From Micromonospora peucetia (GTDB taxonomy: Bacteria; Actinomycetota; Actinomycetes; Mycobacteriales; Micromonosporaceae): a stretch of DNA of 64,000 nt. The translations under genes were made by a program, and so were the position numbers. The stretch's first letter is position 1, and each line of letters starts with the position of its first letter. The notes beneath the pieces are model-generated. The model did not search any database. It saw only the letters and a list, made by a program, of their open reading frames with translations, and was not told the origin of the DNA. This document shows, one piece after another, positions 49,624 to 57,763 of the stretch. The DNA lies in NCBI RefSeq assembly GCF_900091625.1, contig NZ_FMIC01000002.1, positions 5,208,001 to 5,272,000 on the forward strand, in the 5' to 3' direction.

Positions 49624-50298
49624 ATGCCGACACTGATCGACGTGGTGCTGCCGTGCCTGGACGAGGCCGCGGCCCTGCCGGGTGTGCTCACCGCGCTGCC
49701 GCCCGGATATCGGGCGATCGTGGTGGACAACGGCTCCCGGGACGGCTCGCCCGAGGTGGCCACCCGGTACGGAGCCCGGGTGGTGCGCGAGCCGCGCCGC
49801 GGCTACGGTGCCGCCGTGCACGCCGGGCTGGAGGCGGCCGAGGCGGACCTGGTGTGTGTGCTGGACGCCGACGGCTCCTTCGACCCTGCCGAACTGCCCG
49901 CCCTGGTCGCCCCGGTGGCCGACGGAGCCGCCGACCTGACGGTGGGGCGGCGCCGGCCGGTCGTCGCCGGGGTGTGGCCGTGGCACGCCCGCGCCGGTAC
50001 CGCCCTGATCGCGGCGTTGCTGCGGCAGCGGGGCGTGCCGCTGCGCGACCTAAGCCCGATCCGGGTGGCCCGACGCGACGCGCTGCTCGCGCTCGGCGTC
50101 ACCGACCGGGCCTTCGGCTACCCGCTCGAGCTGCTGATCCGGGCCGCCGCCGCCGGCTGGCGGATCCACGAGCTGGACGTCAGGTACGCCCCGCGGGCCG
50201 CCGGCACCCGGTCCAAGGTGTCCGGCTCGGTCCGCGGAACCCTGCGCGCCACCCGCGACTTCGCCGGGGTGCTGCGCGACGTGGGACGATCGCGATGA
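49624..50298 (+). CDS. GT2-family glycosyltransferase
   Basis: 224 residues. The GT-A fold start IDVVLPCLDEAAALPGVL, the VVDNGSRDGS nucleotide-sugar motif and the metal-binding VLDADGSFDP (DxD type) are clear, and a GYPLELLIRAA stretch fits dolichol-phosphate-mannose-synthase-like members. No membrane helix. The next gene starts within its stop codon (ATGA), so GT2, DUF2064 and methyltransferase form one operon. Likely adds or activates a sugar on a lipid or small molecule. Confidence 0.88.
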   Translation: MPTLIDVVLPCLDEAAALPGVLTALPPGYRAIVVDNGSRDGSPEVATRYGARVVREPRRGYGAAVHAGLEAAEADLVCVLDADGSFDPAELPALVAPVADGAADLTVGRRRPVVAGVWPWHARAGTALIAALLRQRGVPLRDLSPIRVARRDALLALGVTDRAFGYPLELLIRAAAAGWRIHELDVRYAPRAAGTRSKVSGSVRGTLRATRDFAGVLRDVGRSR

Positions 50299-50975
50299 CC
50301 GTGCTGCTGGTGATGGCCAAGGCGCCCGTGCCGGGCGCGGTGAAGACCCGGCTCGGTCCACCGGCCACCCCGGGGCAGGCGGCGCGGCTCGCCGCCGCCG
50401 CCCTGCTGGACACCATCGACGCCGCGCGGGCGACGCCTGGCGTGACGGCCGTGCTGGCGTTGTCGGGACGTATCGAGGACGCCGAGGCCGGCGACGAGCT
50501 TTCGGCCGCCCTGGTCGGCTGGTCCGTCCTGCCACAGCGGGGCGGCGGGCTCGGCGAGCGGCTCACCAACGCGTACGCGGACGTCGCGGAGTCCTTTCCG
50601 GGGCAGGAGGTGGTGCAGGTCGGCATGGACACCCCGCAGCTGACCCCGGCGCGGCTGCGCGCCGCGATCCACCGGCTCGCGTCGACCGACGCGGTGCTCG
50701 GCCGCGCCGTCGACGGCGGTTGGTGGGCGCTCGGGCTTCGCGAGCCCCGGCACGCCGTCGCCCTCCGCGACGTGCCGATGTCCACCCCGCAGACCGCGCG
50801 ACACACCTGGGCGGCGCTCGTCGGGCGAGGGCTGCGGGTCGCGCCCCTGCCCGTCCTGCGCGACGTCGACGTCTGGACGGACGCACTGGCGGTGGCCGCC
50901 GAGGCCACGGAAAGCCGGTTCGCTCGCCAGGTCGCGACACTCCGCCCCACCCTCGTTCCCGGCGGCCTCCCGTGA
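50295..50975 (+). CDS. DUF2064 / TIGR04282-type nucleotidyltransferase-fold protein
   Basis: 226 residues. The N-terminus VLLVMAKAPVPGAVKTRLGP is the family signature, a Rossmann-like GT-A fold related to CofC guanylyltransferases; a central QVGMDTPQLT supplies the expected acidic residues and AVDGGWWALGL follows. Members occur beside glycosyltransferases and methyltransferases and have been linked to unusual sugars, but no reaction is established. It overlaps the GT2 gene and the methyltransferase gene by four bases each. Confidence 0.85.
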   Translation: MTVLLVMAKAPVPGAVKTRLGPPATPGQAARLAAAALLDTIDAARATPGVTAVLALSGRIEDAEAGDELSAALVGWSVLPQRGGGLGERLTNAYADVAESFPGQEVVQVGMDTPQLTPARLRAAIHRLASTDAVLGRAVDGGWWALGLREPRHAVALRDVPMSTPQTARHTWAALVGRGLRVAPLPVLRDVDVWTDALAVAAEATESRFARQVATLRPTLVPGGLP

Positions 50976-51715
50976 CGGTGCGCGCTGCCGGGCAGGCGGC
51001 TGGGCCAGGCGATACGGAAGCAGGCGCCGGTTCGACCGGCGGGCCGGGGGACCACCGGGACGAGAGCGCCGCAACCGGCGGCGACGTCTTCGCCGCCGCA
51101 CTCGCGGCGCGGCCCGGCGGGCACTGGCTCGATCACAGCGACGGCCGGTGTGACCCGCTGCCCGTGCACCGCTGGCAGGGCCCGGCCGAGCCGGCGCTGG
51201 CGGACGTCGTCGCCCGGTGCGCCGGCCCGGCGCTGGACGTCGGCTGCGGACCCGGCCGGCTCACCCTCGCGCTCAGCCGGGCCGGGCACGCCGCGGTCGG
51301 CGTCGACGTCTCCGCGCGCGCGGTGCGGCTAACCCGGGCACGCGGGGCGGTCGCCGTTCACCAGGACGTCTTCACGCCCCTGCCGGCCGAGGGACGGTGG
51401 GCTCACGTCCTGCTGATGGACGGCAACATCGGCATCGGCGGCGATCCGGTCGCGCTGCTCGCCCGGTGCCGGCAGTTGGTCCATGCCCGAGGGACCGTCG
51501 TCGTCGAACTCGAACCTCCCGGCCCCGGACTCTGGCGCGGGTACGCCCAGGTGGGGTCCCGCTCACCCGACGGCGAACTGCGGCGCAGCGGGGCGTTCCG
51601 GTGGGCGCGGCTGGACACCGTCGCCGTGCACGTCGCCGCCGGGGCGTCCGGGCTGAGGGTTCGGGAAACGTTCGCGGCGGGCCGGCGCTGGTTCGCCGAA
51701 CTCGCCGCCGGCTGA
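50972..51715 (+). CDS. Class I SAM-dependent methyltransferase
   Basis: 247 residues from the GTG at 50972 (GTGA overlap with the previous stop). Motif I is ALDVGCGPGRLTLAL, followed by VGVDVSARAV and AHVLLMDGNIGIGGDP, with a post-motif ARGTVVVELEPP. The first 45 residues are a low-complexity Gly/Ala tail. As last gene of the GT2 operon it probably methylates the product made by the preceding enzymes. Confidence 0.85.
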   Translation: MTVRAAGQAAGPGDTEAGAGSTGGPGDHRDESAATGGDVFAAALAARPGGHWLDHSDGRCDPLPVHRWQGPAEPALADVVARCAGPALDVGCGPGRLTLALSRAGHAAVGVDVSARAVRLTRARGAVAVHQDVFTPLPAEGRWAHVLLMDGNIGIGGDPVALLARCRQLVHARGTVVVELEPPGPGLWRGYAQVGSRSPDGELRRSGAFRWARLDTVAVHVAAGASGLRVRETFAAGRRWFAELAAG

Positions 51716-51775
51716 CCCCGGTCAACGGCCCTCACCAGCCTCGCCGGGCGCGGGGCCGGGGAGGCGACCTGCGAA

Positions 51776-52846
51776 CTACCCCGTGGGCGACGCGGCGAGC
51801 CCGGTGCAGCCGCGCAGATCCGCGTACTCGCGGAGGATACGGGTCGCGTCCTGCCCGCCCGCGAGTTGGGACTGGCCGGTGCGCCGGGAGATCAGCGCCG
51901 GCACCAGCGCCGTCTTCACGATCTCCGCACCGCGCAGGGTCACCCGCAGCACGCCGGTGTCGTTGCTGTACGCGTCGTTCCGCCACCACAGGAAGTTGCC
52001 CAGCCCGTACTGGACGAAGGTCCTGCCGATCCAGCCGTCGCCGAGCAGCAGGTGGGCGTGGGTGCCGACGACGATGTCAGCGCCCGCCTGGGCAATCTCG
52101 TCGGCGAAAGCGCGCGCCTCGGCGGGCGGGCACGCGGCACCCTCCGTGCCCCAGTGGACGTAGACGACGACCACGTCGGCCCGCTGCCGCGCGGCTCGCA
52201 CCGCCGCGACCGCACGGGGAAGGTCCCTCGTCATCGCGATGCCGGCCCGGGTCTCCGTGGCCCTCCATTCCGACCACAGCTCGTCGACCTGGCTGAAGGC
52301 GAGGAACGCGATGCGCGTACCGCTGACCCGGGTGATCCACGGCGCGTACGCCGCCGCCGCGTCGACACCCGCTCCGACGGCCGGCACCCCGGCGGCCTTC
52401 GCCGCGTCGACGGTATCGGCGAGTCCGTCCCGTCCGTAGTCCAGCGTGTGGTTGTTCGCGATCGACACGACGTCGACCCCGGCCGCCCGCACCGCGTCGT
52501 AGGTGGTCGTCGGTGCCCGGAACAGGAACTGCTTCGGCTCGGGGGAGCCACGCGTGGTGACCGCGGTCTCCAGGTTCACCATCGTGAGGTCCGCGGCGGA
52601 CAGCGTCGACGAGATCGGCCCGAACGCGGTCGTCGGGACGTCCAGCAGGCCGGCCGTACGGCCCGCGAAGTGCACGTCACCCGCGAAGGCCAACGTGATC
52701 TCGGCGGGCCCGACCGGCGACGAGGGGGCCGCCACCTCGGCGGAGCGGGCCGGCGCACCGGCCGGCGGGTTCGGCCCGGCCGGGCACGCGGTCAGCGCCA
52801 GGGTCAGGGTCGCCACCGGCGCGACGAGGGATCGTGACCACCTCAC
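51776..52846 (-). CDS. CapA/PgsA-family metallophosphoesterase-like lipoprotein
   Basis: 356 residues from a GTG at 52846. The lipobox LALTAC (near residue 20) gives a lipoprotein. The mature part is a PGA_cap domain: ITLAFAGDVHF, MVNLETAVTTRG, VSIANNHTLDYG, YVHWGTEG and VGTHAHLLLG, i.e. the full set of metal-binding motifs. CapA proteins take part in poly-gamma-glutamate capsule export, but isolated members may act on other wall or small phosphate substrates; no capBC gene is present. TAGGCT (52854-52859, minus) is seven bases before the start, so the mRNA is probably leaderless. Confidence 0.85.
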   Translation of the reverse strand: MRWSRSLVAPVATLTLALTACPAGPNPPAGAPARSAEVAAPSSPVGPAEITLAFAGDVHFAGRTAGLLDVPTTAFGPISSTLSAADLTMVNLETAVTTRGSPEPKQFLFRAPTTTYDAVRAAGVDVVSIANNHTLDYGRDGLADTVDAAKAAGVPAVGAGVDAAAAYAPWITRVSGTRIAFLAFSQVDELWSEWRATETRAGIAMTRDLPRAVAAVRAARQRADVVVVYVHWGTEGAACPPAEARAFADEIAQAGADIVVGTHAHLLLGDGWIGRTFVQYGLGNFLWWRNDAYSNDTGVLRVTLRGAEIVKTALVPALISRRTGQSQLAGGQDATRILREYADLRGCTGLAASPTG

Positions 52847-52853
52847 CTCAGGC

Positions 52854-52859
52854 AGCCTA
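52854..52859 (-). promoter_or_regulatory. -10 box TAGGCT, leaderless promoter of the CapA-like gene
   Basis: Seven bases before the GTG at 52846 on the minus strand; it decides the start choice. Confidence 0.45.
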
Positions 52860-52991
52860 CGGCGCACCGCCTGTCTCCGAGCCCGCTTGGCCGAGTTGGT
52901 CGGCACTGCCGTTGCTCGCCGGCAGCCCGATGCGTGGGCGGTCGTCCGTCGCTTCGTCGACGGGCGGGGGGAGACCTGACAGCATGTGTCC

Positions 52992-53603
52992 ATGCGGGGC
53001 TGGCGGAAGCACGTCCTGCTCATCGTCTGGGTGGTCCTGCCGGTGACCGCCTGCACGTCCTCACCGGACGCGGACCATGGCCCCCGGCCCTCGCCGGGAG
53101 CTGCCACCTCGGTCGGCGCCGCCACCGGTGCGCCGGCCCCGACCGCCGGTGGCCCGGGACAGGTGTCGTGTGCGGACTCGATCGACGCCGCGCCGCAGCC
53201 CCCGGACGGATACCGGGTCGTCGTGGGGGACGTGGCGGTACCTACCCGGACGGTTCTGCAGGCGGCGGAATCGGGGGAGGCCGATCCTGCTGCGCGTCTG
53301 TTCGCCAAGTGGGGACTGGTGGTGCGGTCCGGCGCGGTGGTCGATCTTCGAGTGGCGCCCGGTTGGGAGGACAGGGCGCGCATCGGCTGGGGCCACTCGG
53401 CCGTGCCCGCGGTGAACGTACGCGTGGGCGCCTGCCCGCCGGTCGCCGGTCGGACGCAGTGGCTGGCCTTCGCCGGCGGGACCTGGGTCGCGCAACCGGG
53501 CTGCGTACCGGTGGTGGTTCGTTCGGGCGGCGGGCAGGCTCAGGTGCATCTAAGCATCGGCGTGCCGTGCGACGGCGTGGACGGCCGGTACTCCGATGAC
53601 TGA
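52992..53603 (+). CDS. Small lipoprotein of unknown function
   Basis: 203 residues from the ATG at 52992 (GTG at 52986 is an alternative two codons upstream). Lipobox LPVTAC near residue 20, then a Pro/Gly/Ala linker. The globular part (about 65-203) has four cysteines (VSCADS, VGACPP, QPGCVPV, GVPCDG) that could form two disulfides outside the cell, and a repeated-looking VAPGWEDRARIGW segment. I do not recognise a family. It overlaps the HD-domain gene by eight bases. Confidence 0.7.
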   Translation: MRGWRKHVLLIVWVVLPVTACTSSPDADHGPRPSPGAATSVGAATGAPAPTAGGPGQVSCADSIDAAPQPPDGYRVVVGDVAVPTRTVLQAAESGEADPAARLFAKWGLVVRSGAVVDLRVAPGWEDRARIGWGHSAVPAVNVRVGACPPVAGRTQWLAFAGGTWVAQPGCVPVVVRSGGGQAQVHLSIGVPCDGVDGRYSDD

Positions 53604-54210
53604 TCTCCGGGTCGCAGTTCCCACCGACAGGCAGATCCGCGCGCTGCACGAGCGCTACGCGCCCACCCCTGAGGCCTTCGATCTCGTCCACACTCACTGT
53701 CGGATCGTCTGCGGCCTGGCTGAGCAACTCCTCGACGGTCTGGGGGCGCACGCCCTCGACGTCGAGCTCGTGCGCGCCGGAAGCCTGCTCCACGACATCG
53801 GCGTCTACCGCCTGTACGGCCCTTCTGGCGTGCTGGATCAGAAAAACTACGTACGCCACGGCGTCCTCGGCTATGAACTTCTACGCGACCTCGGATTTCC
53901 GGAGGCGCTGTGCAGGTTCTGTTCTCATCACACCGGAGTCGGACTGTCGCGCGAGGATGTTCTCCAGCAGGGACTCCCGCTACCGGTCGGCAACTACCTC
54001 GCCGAGACCGACGAAGAGCGGTTGGTGATGTACGCCGACAAGTTCCACAGCAAGACGAGCCCGCCGACGTTCGTGAGCGCCAACTCCTACCTGGCCGGCG
54101 TGCGGCGTTTCGGCGAAGACAAGGCAACTCGATTCATGTTCATGGTGGCTGAGTTCGGTGAACCAGACCTGGCGGTGCTGGAAGGCGAGTACCAACCCGG
54201 TCTGGCGTGA
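53596..54210 (+). CDS. HD-domain phosphohydrolase
   Basis: 204 residues. The HD motif is visible: VHTHCRIVCGLAEQL (first His), AGSLLHDIGVYRL (His-Asp), RHGVLGYELL and CSHHTGVGL (further metal-binding His), with YADKFHSKT near the end. Such proteins hydrolyse nucleotides or related phosphates; the substrate here is unknown. Coupled to the upstream lipoprotein by an eight-base overlap. Confidence 0.8.
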   Translation: MTDLRVAVPTDRQIRALHERYAPTPEAFDLVHTHCRIVCGLAEQLLDGLGAHALDVELVRAGSLLHDIGVYRLYGPSGVLDQKNYVRHGVLGYELLRDLGFPEALCRFCSHHTGVGLSREDVLQQGLPLPVGNYLAETDEERLVMYADKFHSKTSPPTFVSANSYLAGVRRFGEDKATRFMFMVAEFGEPDLAVLEGEYQPGLA

Positions 54211-54269
54211 CGGTGGGCGTCGGAAATGTCGTACGGCAGGCAACCCGCCGAGGCCCGTGCCGCCGGGGT

Positions 54270-55451
54270 TCACGACCTCGGTGGCGAGTACACCTGGCCC
54301 ATTGGCGGTGCGGCCTCGGCCGGCAGCGGCTGGGGCGGGCGGGGGCCCACGTACCGTGAGTCCGGCCGGATGATCTTCGAGTCCTCGGCCTGCTCCAGCA
54401 CGTTCGCGCACCACCCGATGACCCGGCTGGTCGCGAAGGTGGGGGTGAACATCTCCCGAGGCAGCCCGCACAGGTGCATGACGACGCCGGCGTAGTACTC
54501 CACATTGGTGTGCAGTTCGCGGCCCGGCTTCAGCTCCGCCAACAGCGACAGGACCCGCTCCTCGACGGCCGTGGCGAAGTCCACCAGTTCGCCGCCGAGA
54601 GATCGGGCGACCCCCTTGAGCATGCGCGACCGGGGGTCCTCCGTGCGGTAGACGGGGTGCCCGAACCCCATGATCCGCTCGCCGTTCAGGATGCGGGCGC
54701 GCAGCCACGCGTCGGCCCGGTCCACGGAGCCGATGGCGTCGAGGGTGTCGAGGGCCCGGCTGGGGGCGCCGCCGTGCAGCGGACCGGAGAGCGCGCCGAG
54801 GGCGCCGCCGACGCAGGCGTAGATGTCGGCGCCGGTGGAGGCGATGACGCGGGCGGTGAAGGTGGAGGCGTTGAAGCCGTGGTCGACGGTCGCGATCAGG
54901 TAGCGCTCGATCGCGCGGGCGTGCGGTGCGGACGGCTCCTCGCCGGTGATCATGTACAGGTAGTTCGCCGCGTGTGACAGGTCGTCGCGCGACTCGATCG
55001 GCTCCAGCCCCGCCCGCAGCCGGAACAGGGCGGCCAACAGGCTGGGGGTGAGGGCGCAGAGCGCCATCGCCTGTGCCCGGCGTTCGGCCGGCGAGGTGTC
55101 GTACAGCGGGCGGGCCCCGGCGGCGAGGCCGGCGACGGCCAGCGCGGCCCGCAGCCCGCCCATCGGGTCCGGCGACGTCGATGCCGCGGCGATGTCGGGC
55201 AGCGCGGCGGCGACGGCGGGCGGGATGTGGCGCAGCGGCGCGATCTCCCGGTGTGCCGCCGTGGGATCGGCGGGCAGGCAGCCGTCGACGAGCAGCGCCC
55301 AGACATCCTCCAGCGTGCGGTGCTCGGCCAGGTCGATCGCCGAGTACTGCCGGTAGTGGTAGAAGCCCTCGGCGCCGCGGACGCGGCCGATCGTGGTGTC
55401 GGTGACCACGACGCCGGCGAGCCCGCGCGGAACGGTGATGGTGTCAGGCAT
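54270..55451 (-). CDS. Citrate synthase (CitA-like / type II small form)
   Basis: 393 residues from the ATG at 55451. Citrate-synthase motifs are complete: the first active-site His in SGPLHGGAPS, the second in GFGHPVYRTEDPR, and the acidic residue in TNVEYYAGVV, where the usual Asp is Glu, as in CitA-type actinobacterial enzymes. It forms citrate (or 2-methylcitrate) from oxaloacetate and acyl-CoA. It is divergent from a second, HTH-bearing citrate synthase with a palindrome between the two starts. Confidence 0.9.
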   Translation of the reverse strand: MPDTITVPRGLAGVVVTDTTIGRVRGAEGFYHYRQYSAIDLAEHRTLEDVWALLVDGCLPADPTAAHREIAPLRHIPPAVAAALPDIAAASTSPDPMGGLRAALAVAGLAAGARPLYDTSPAERRAQAMALCALTPSLLAALFRLRAGLEPIESRDDLSHAANYLYMITGEEPSAPHARAIERYLIATVDHGFNASTFTARVIASTGADIYACVGGALGALSGPLHGGAPSRALDTLDAIGSVDRADAWLRARILNGERIMGFGHPVYRTEDPRSRMLKGVARSLGGELVDFATAVEERVLSLLAELKPGRELHTNVEYYAGVVMHLCGLPREMFTPTFATSRVIGWCANVLEQAEDSKIIRPDSRYVGPRPPQPLPAEAAPPMGQVYSPPRS

Positions 55452-55480
55452 GCGGGCAGCGTCCCGCCGACGGACGAACA

Positions 55481-55504
55481 CAGTCAATGTTGATCCAGTC
55501 AACA
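55481..55504. promoter_or_regulatory. Palindrome and direct repeat between the two citrate synthase genes
   Basis: TGTTGA (55488-55493) and TCAACA (55499-55504) form an inverted repeat with a 5-base centre; CAGTCAA occurs at 55481 and again at 55496. It sits in the 68 bases between divergent starts, so one bound protein could control both genes. Confidence 0.65.
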
Positions 55505-55519
55505 TGAGACCATGACCAC

Positions 55520-56719
55520 ATGTCCGGGGAAAAGCTGCTGACAACCGCCGAGGTGGCACTTCGCCTGCGCGTCAAGCCAGAGACGGTCTACGCGTACGTC
55601 AGCCGGGGGTTACTGGCCCGGGTCAAGGTCCCCGGCGAGCGGACCAGCCGGTTCCGGCTGGCCGACGTCGAGCGGCTCGCCGCCCGCACGCAGGCGACCC
55701 GGCCGGACCGCGACGCCGCCCCGGCGATGCGGACCGCCACCACCCTGATCGCGTACGGGCGGCTGCACTACCGGGGACTGGATGTCGCGAAGCTGGCGCC
55801 GGAGACCCCGTTCGAGGAGATCGCGTACTGGCTGTGGACGGGTGAGCGGCGCCGGGAGACCTTCGCGGCATCCGTGGAGACTCTCGACCGGGCCAGGCTG
55901 GCGAGCAGCCACCTGCCCGCCCGGGCCCGACTCTTCGACCGGCTGCCGGTGGTCGTGGCCGTCGCAGCCGCGATGGACCCGCTGCGCTTCGACCTGGCGC
56001 CCGCCACGGTGACGGCTCTCGCGCCGGCGTTGTTGTCGACCATGGTCGATGCCCTGCCCGTCGCCGGGCAGGCACCCTCCGACGAGCGTGTCGCCGCCCG
56101 CCTGTGGTCGCGGCTGACGGGCACGCCGCCGACCGCGCCCGGTCTCCGGGCGCTCAACGCCGCACTCGTCCTGCTCGCCGACCACGACCTGGCCGCGTCG
56201 ACCATTGCGGTACGCGTCGCCGCCTCGACCCGGGCGAACCCCTACGCGGCGGTGCTGGCGGGTCTCGGCGCGCTGGACGGACCGATGCACGGGGCGATCG
56301 GCAGCGGTGTCCACCGGATGATCGGGGCGGCCCGGCGGGAAGGGGCGCCGGCGGTGATCGCCGAGTGGCTGCGGACCGGCGGCCTGCCCGGGTTCGGGCA
56401 CCCGCTCTATCCGCAGGGCGACCCGCGGGGCGCCGCCCTGCTCGGTCTCGTCGCGGACCTGCCGGTCGACGGCGACCTGCGGCGGGCCGTCGACGACCTG
56501 ACCGGCACGGCGGCACGCCGGGACGCCCCGCCGAACGTCGACTTCGCGCTCGGCGTGCTGGCACACGCGACCGGCATGGGGCCCGGCGCCGCCGAGGTGA
56601 TCTTCTCCGTCGCCCGGACGGCGGGCTGGATCGCGCACGTCAACGAGGAGTACGTCCAGCCGGCCAACCGGTTCCGGTGGAACAGCGGCTACACCGGGCC
56701 GGCACCCGCCTCGCCGTGA
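55520..56719 (+). CDS. Citrate synthase with an N-terminal helix-turn-helix domain
   Basis: 399 residues. The first 60 are an excisionase/MerR-type HTH (LTTAEVALRLRVKPETVYAY, GLLARVKVPGERTSRFRLAD). The rest is a citrate-synthase domain: GPMHGAIGSG and GFGHPLYPQGDPR carry the two histidines, and PPNVDFALGV the aspartate, so the enzyme residues look intact. This is a DNA-binding domain fused to a metabolic enzyme; the nearby palindrome between the two divergent genes is the obvious candidate site. It may sense oxaloacetate or acyl-CoA and switch the pair. Binding is inference. Confidence 0.85.
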   Translation: MSGEKLLTTAEVALRLRVKPETVYAYVSRGLLARVKVPGERTSRFRLADVERLAARTQATRPDRDAAPAMRTATTLIAYGRLHYRGLDVAKLAPETPFEEIAYWLWTGERRRETFAASVETLDRARLASSHLPARARLFDRLPVVVAVAAAMDPLRFDLAPATVTALAPALLSTMVDALPVAGQAPSDERVAARLWSRLTGTPPTAPGLRALNAALVLLADHDLAASTIAVRVAASTRANPYAAVLAGLGALDGPMHGAIGSGVHRMIGAARREGAPAVIAEWLRTGGLPGFGHPLYPQGDPRGAALLGLVADLPVDGDLRRAVDDLTGTAARRDAPPNVDFALGVLAHATGMGPGAAEVIFSVARTAGWIAHVNEEYVQPANRFRWNSGYTGPAPASP

Positions 56720-56752
56720 ACCCCGGCACGGCTGGTCCTCGCGGGTGTCCGG

Positions 56753-57700
56753 TCAGGTGGCGCGACGGCAGCGGTCCCCGAGGGCGCGGATCGCGTCGAC
56801 CAGTTCCGGAGGACCGGTAACGGTGAAGTCCACGCCGACCGAGGTGACCATCCAGGCCAGGTCGGCGGCCGTATCGGCACCGAGGTGCAGCAGGCAGGTG
56901 CCGTCGTCGACGGGCTCCACCGCGCCCATTCCCGGCCACACCAGGTCGGCCACCGTCGCGGCCGGCCGGTGCATGGTGACGGTCGCCCGTACGGCCCACG
57001 GGCCGGTGGACAACTGCCGGGACAGGTACCCGGTCACGTCACCGTCGGGCGGCTCCCTCAGGGTGAAGCGTGGCCCGCTCGGGGTGCGGGCGCGCAGCCG
57101 GTCGACGCGGAACGTGCGCCAGTCGTCCCGATCGGTGTCCCAGGCGACGAGATACCAGTGCCGGCCCCAGTTGACCAGGGTGTGCGGCTCGACGTCGCGT
57201 ACCGTCCCGCCGCCCTGGTGGTTGGTGTAGTCGAACCGCAGGCGCTCGCGGCGCGCGGTGGCCTCGGAGATGGCGAGCAGCACGCTCGGGTCGACCCGTG
57301 GGCCCCCGTCGGCGACCCGGACGGTGGCCTGTTGCAGGGTGGTGACCCGGTGTCGCAGCCGGGACGGCAGCACCCGTTCCAGCTTGGCCAGCGCGCGCAG
57401 CGCGGTCTCCTCGATGCCGGTCACCGAACTGGCCGTGGCGGTGCGCAGGCCGATGGCGACCGCTACCGCCTCGTCGTCGTCGAGCAGCAGCGGCGGCAGG
57501 GCCGCGCCGGCGCCCAGCCGGTATCCGGAGATGCCCCGGGTGGCGCGCACCGGATAGCCCAGCTCGCGCAGCCGGTCCACGTCCCGGCGTACGGTGCGGG
57601 TGGTCACCCCGAGCCGGCCGGCGAGGTCGGCGCCGGACCAGTCCCGGTACGTCTGCAACAACGACAGCAGTTTCAGCAGGCGAGCCGACGTCTCCAGCAC
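56753..57700 (-). CDS. WYL-domain transcriptional regulator (YafY/DeoR-type HTH)
   Basis: 315 residues. The N-terminal winged HTH reads RLLKLLSLLQTYRDWSGADL and LGVTTRTVRRDVDRLRELGY. The middle WYL domain has LRFDYTN, WYLVAWDTDRDDWRTFRVDR (WYL signature) and a WCX-like C-terminus (TVTMHRPAATVADLV). WYL proteins respond to ligands, often nucleic-acid or small-molecule signals. It is divergent from the epoxide hydrolase with an 11-bp palindrome overlapping the promoters. Confidence 0.88.
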   Translation of the reverse strand: MLETSARLLKLLSLLQTYRDWSGADLAGRLGVTTRTVRRDVDRLRELGYPVRATRGISGYRLGAGAALPPLLLDDDEAVAVAIGLRTATASSVTGIEETALRALAKLERVLPSRLRHRVTTLQQATVRVADGGPRVDPSVLLAISEATARRERLRFDYTNHQGGGTVRDVEPHTLVNWGRHWYLVAWDTDRDDWRTFRVDRLRARTPSGPRFTLREPPDGDVTGYLSRQLSTGPWAVRATVTMHRPAATVADLVWPGMGAVEPVDDGTCLLHLGADTAADLAWMVTSVGVDFTVTGPPELVDAIRALGDRCRRAT

Positions 57701-57708
57701 GAGGACAA

Positions 57709-57748
57709 GGATGCCAGCCGGTTAGGAAGCATCCTGACCTAACCGGCT
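57709..57748. promoter_or_regulatory. Palindromic operator in the WYL/epoxide-hydrolase intergenic region
   Basis: AGCCGGTTAGG (57716-57726) pairs with CCTAACCGGCT (57738-57748), 11 perfect base pairs with an 11-base centre. A second, nested inverted repeat pairs GGATGC (57709-57714) with GCATCC (57729-57734). The TAATGT box at 57751-57756 for the hydrolase lies right beside it. Confidence 0.75.
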
Positions 57749-57763
57749 CCTAATGTCGTCGCC

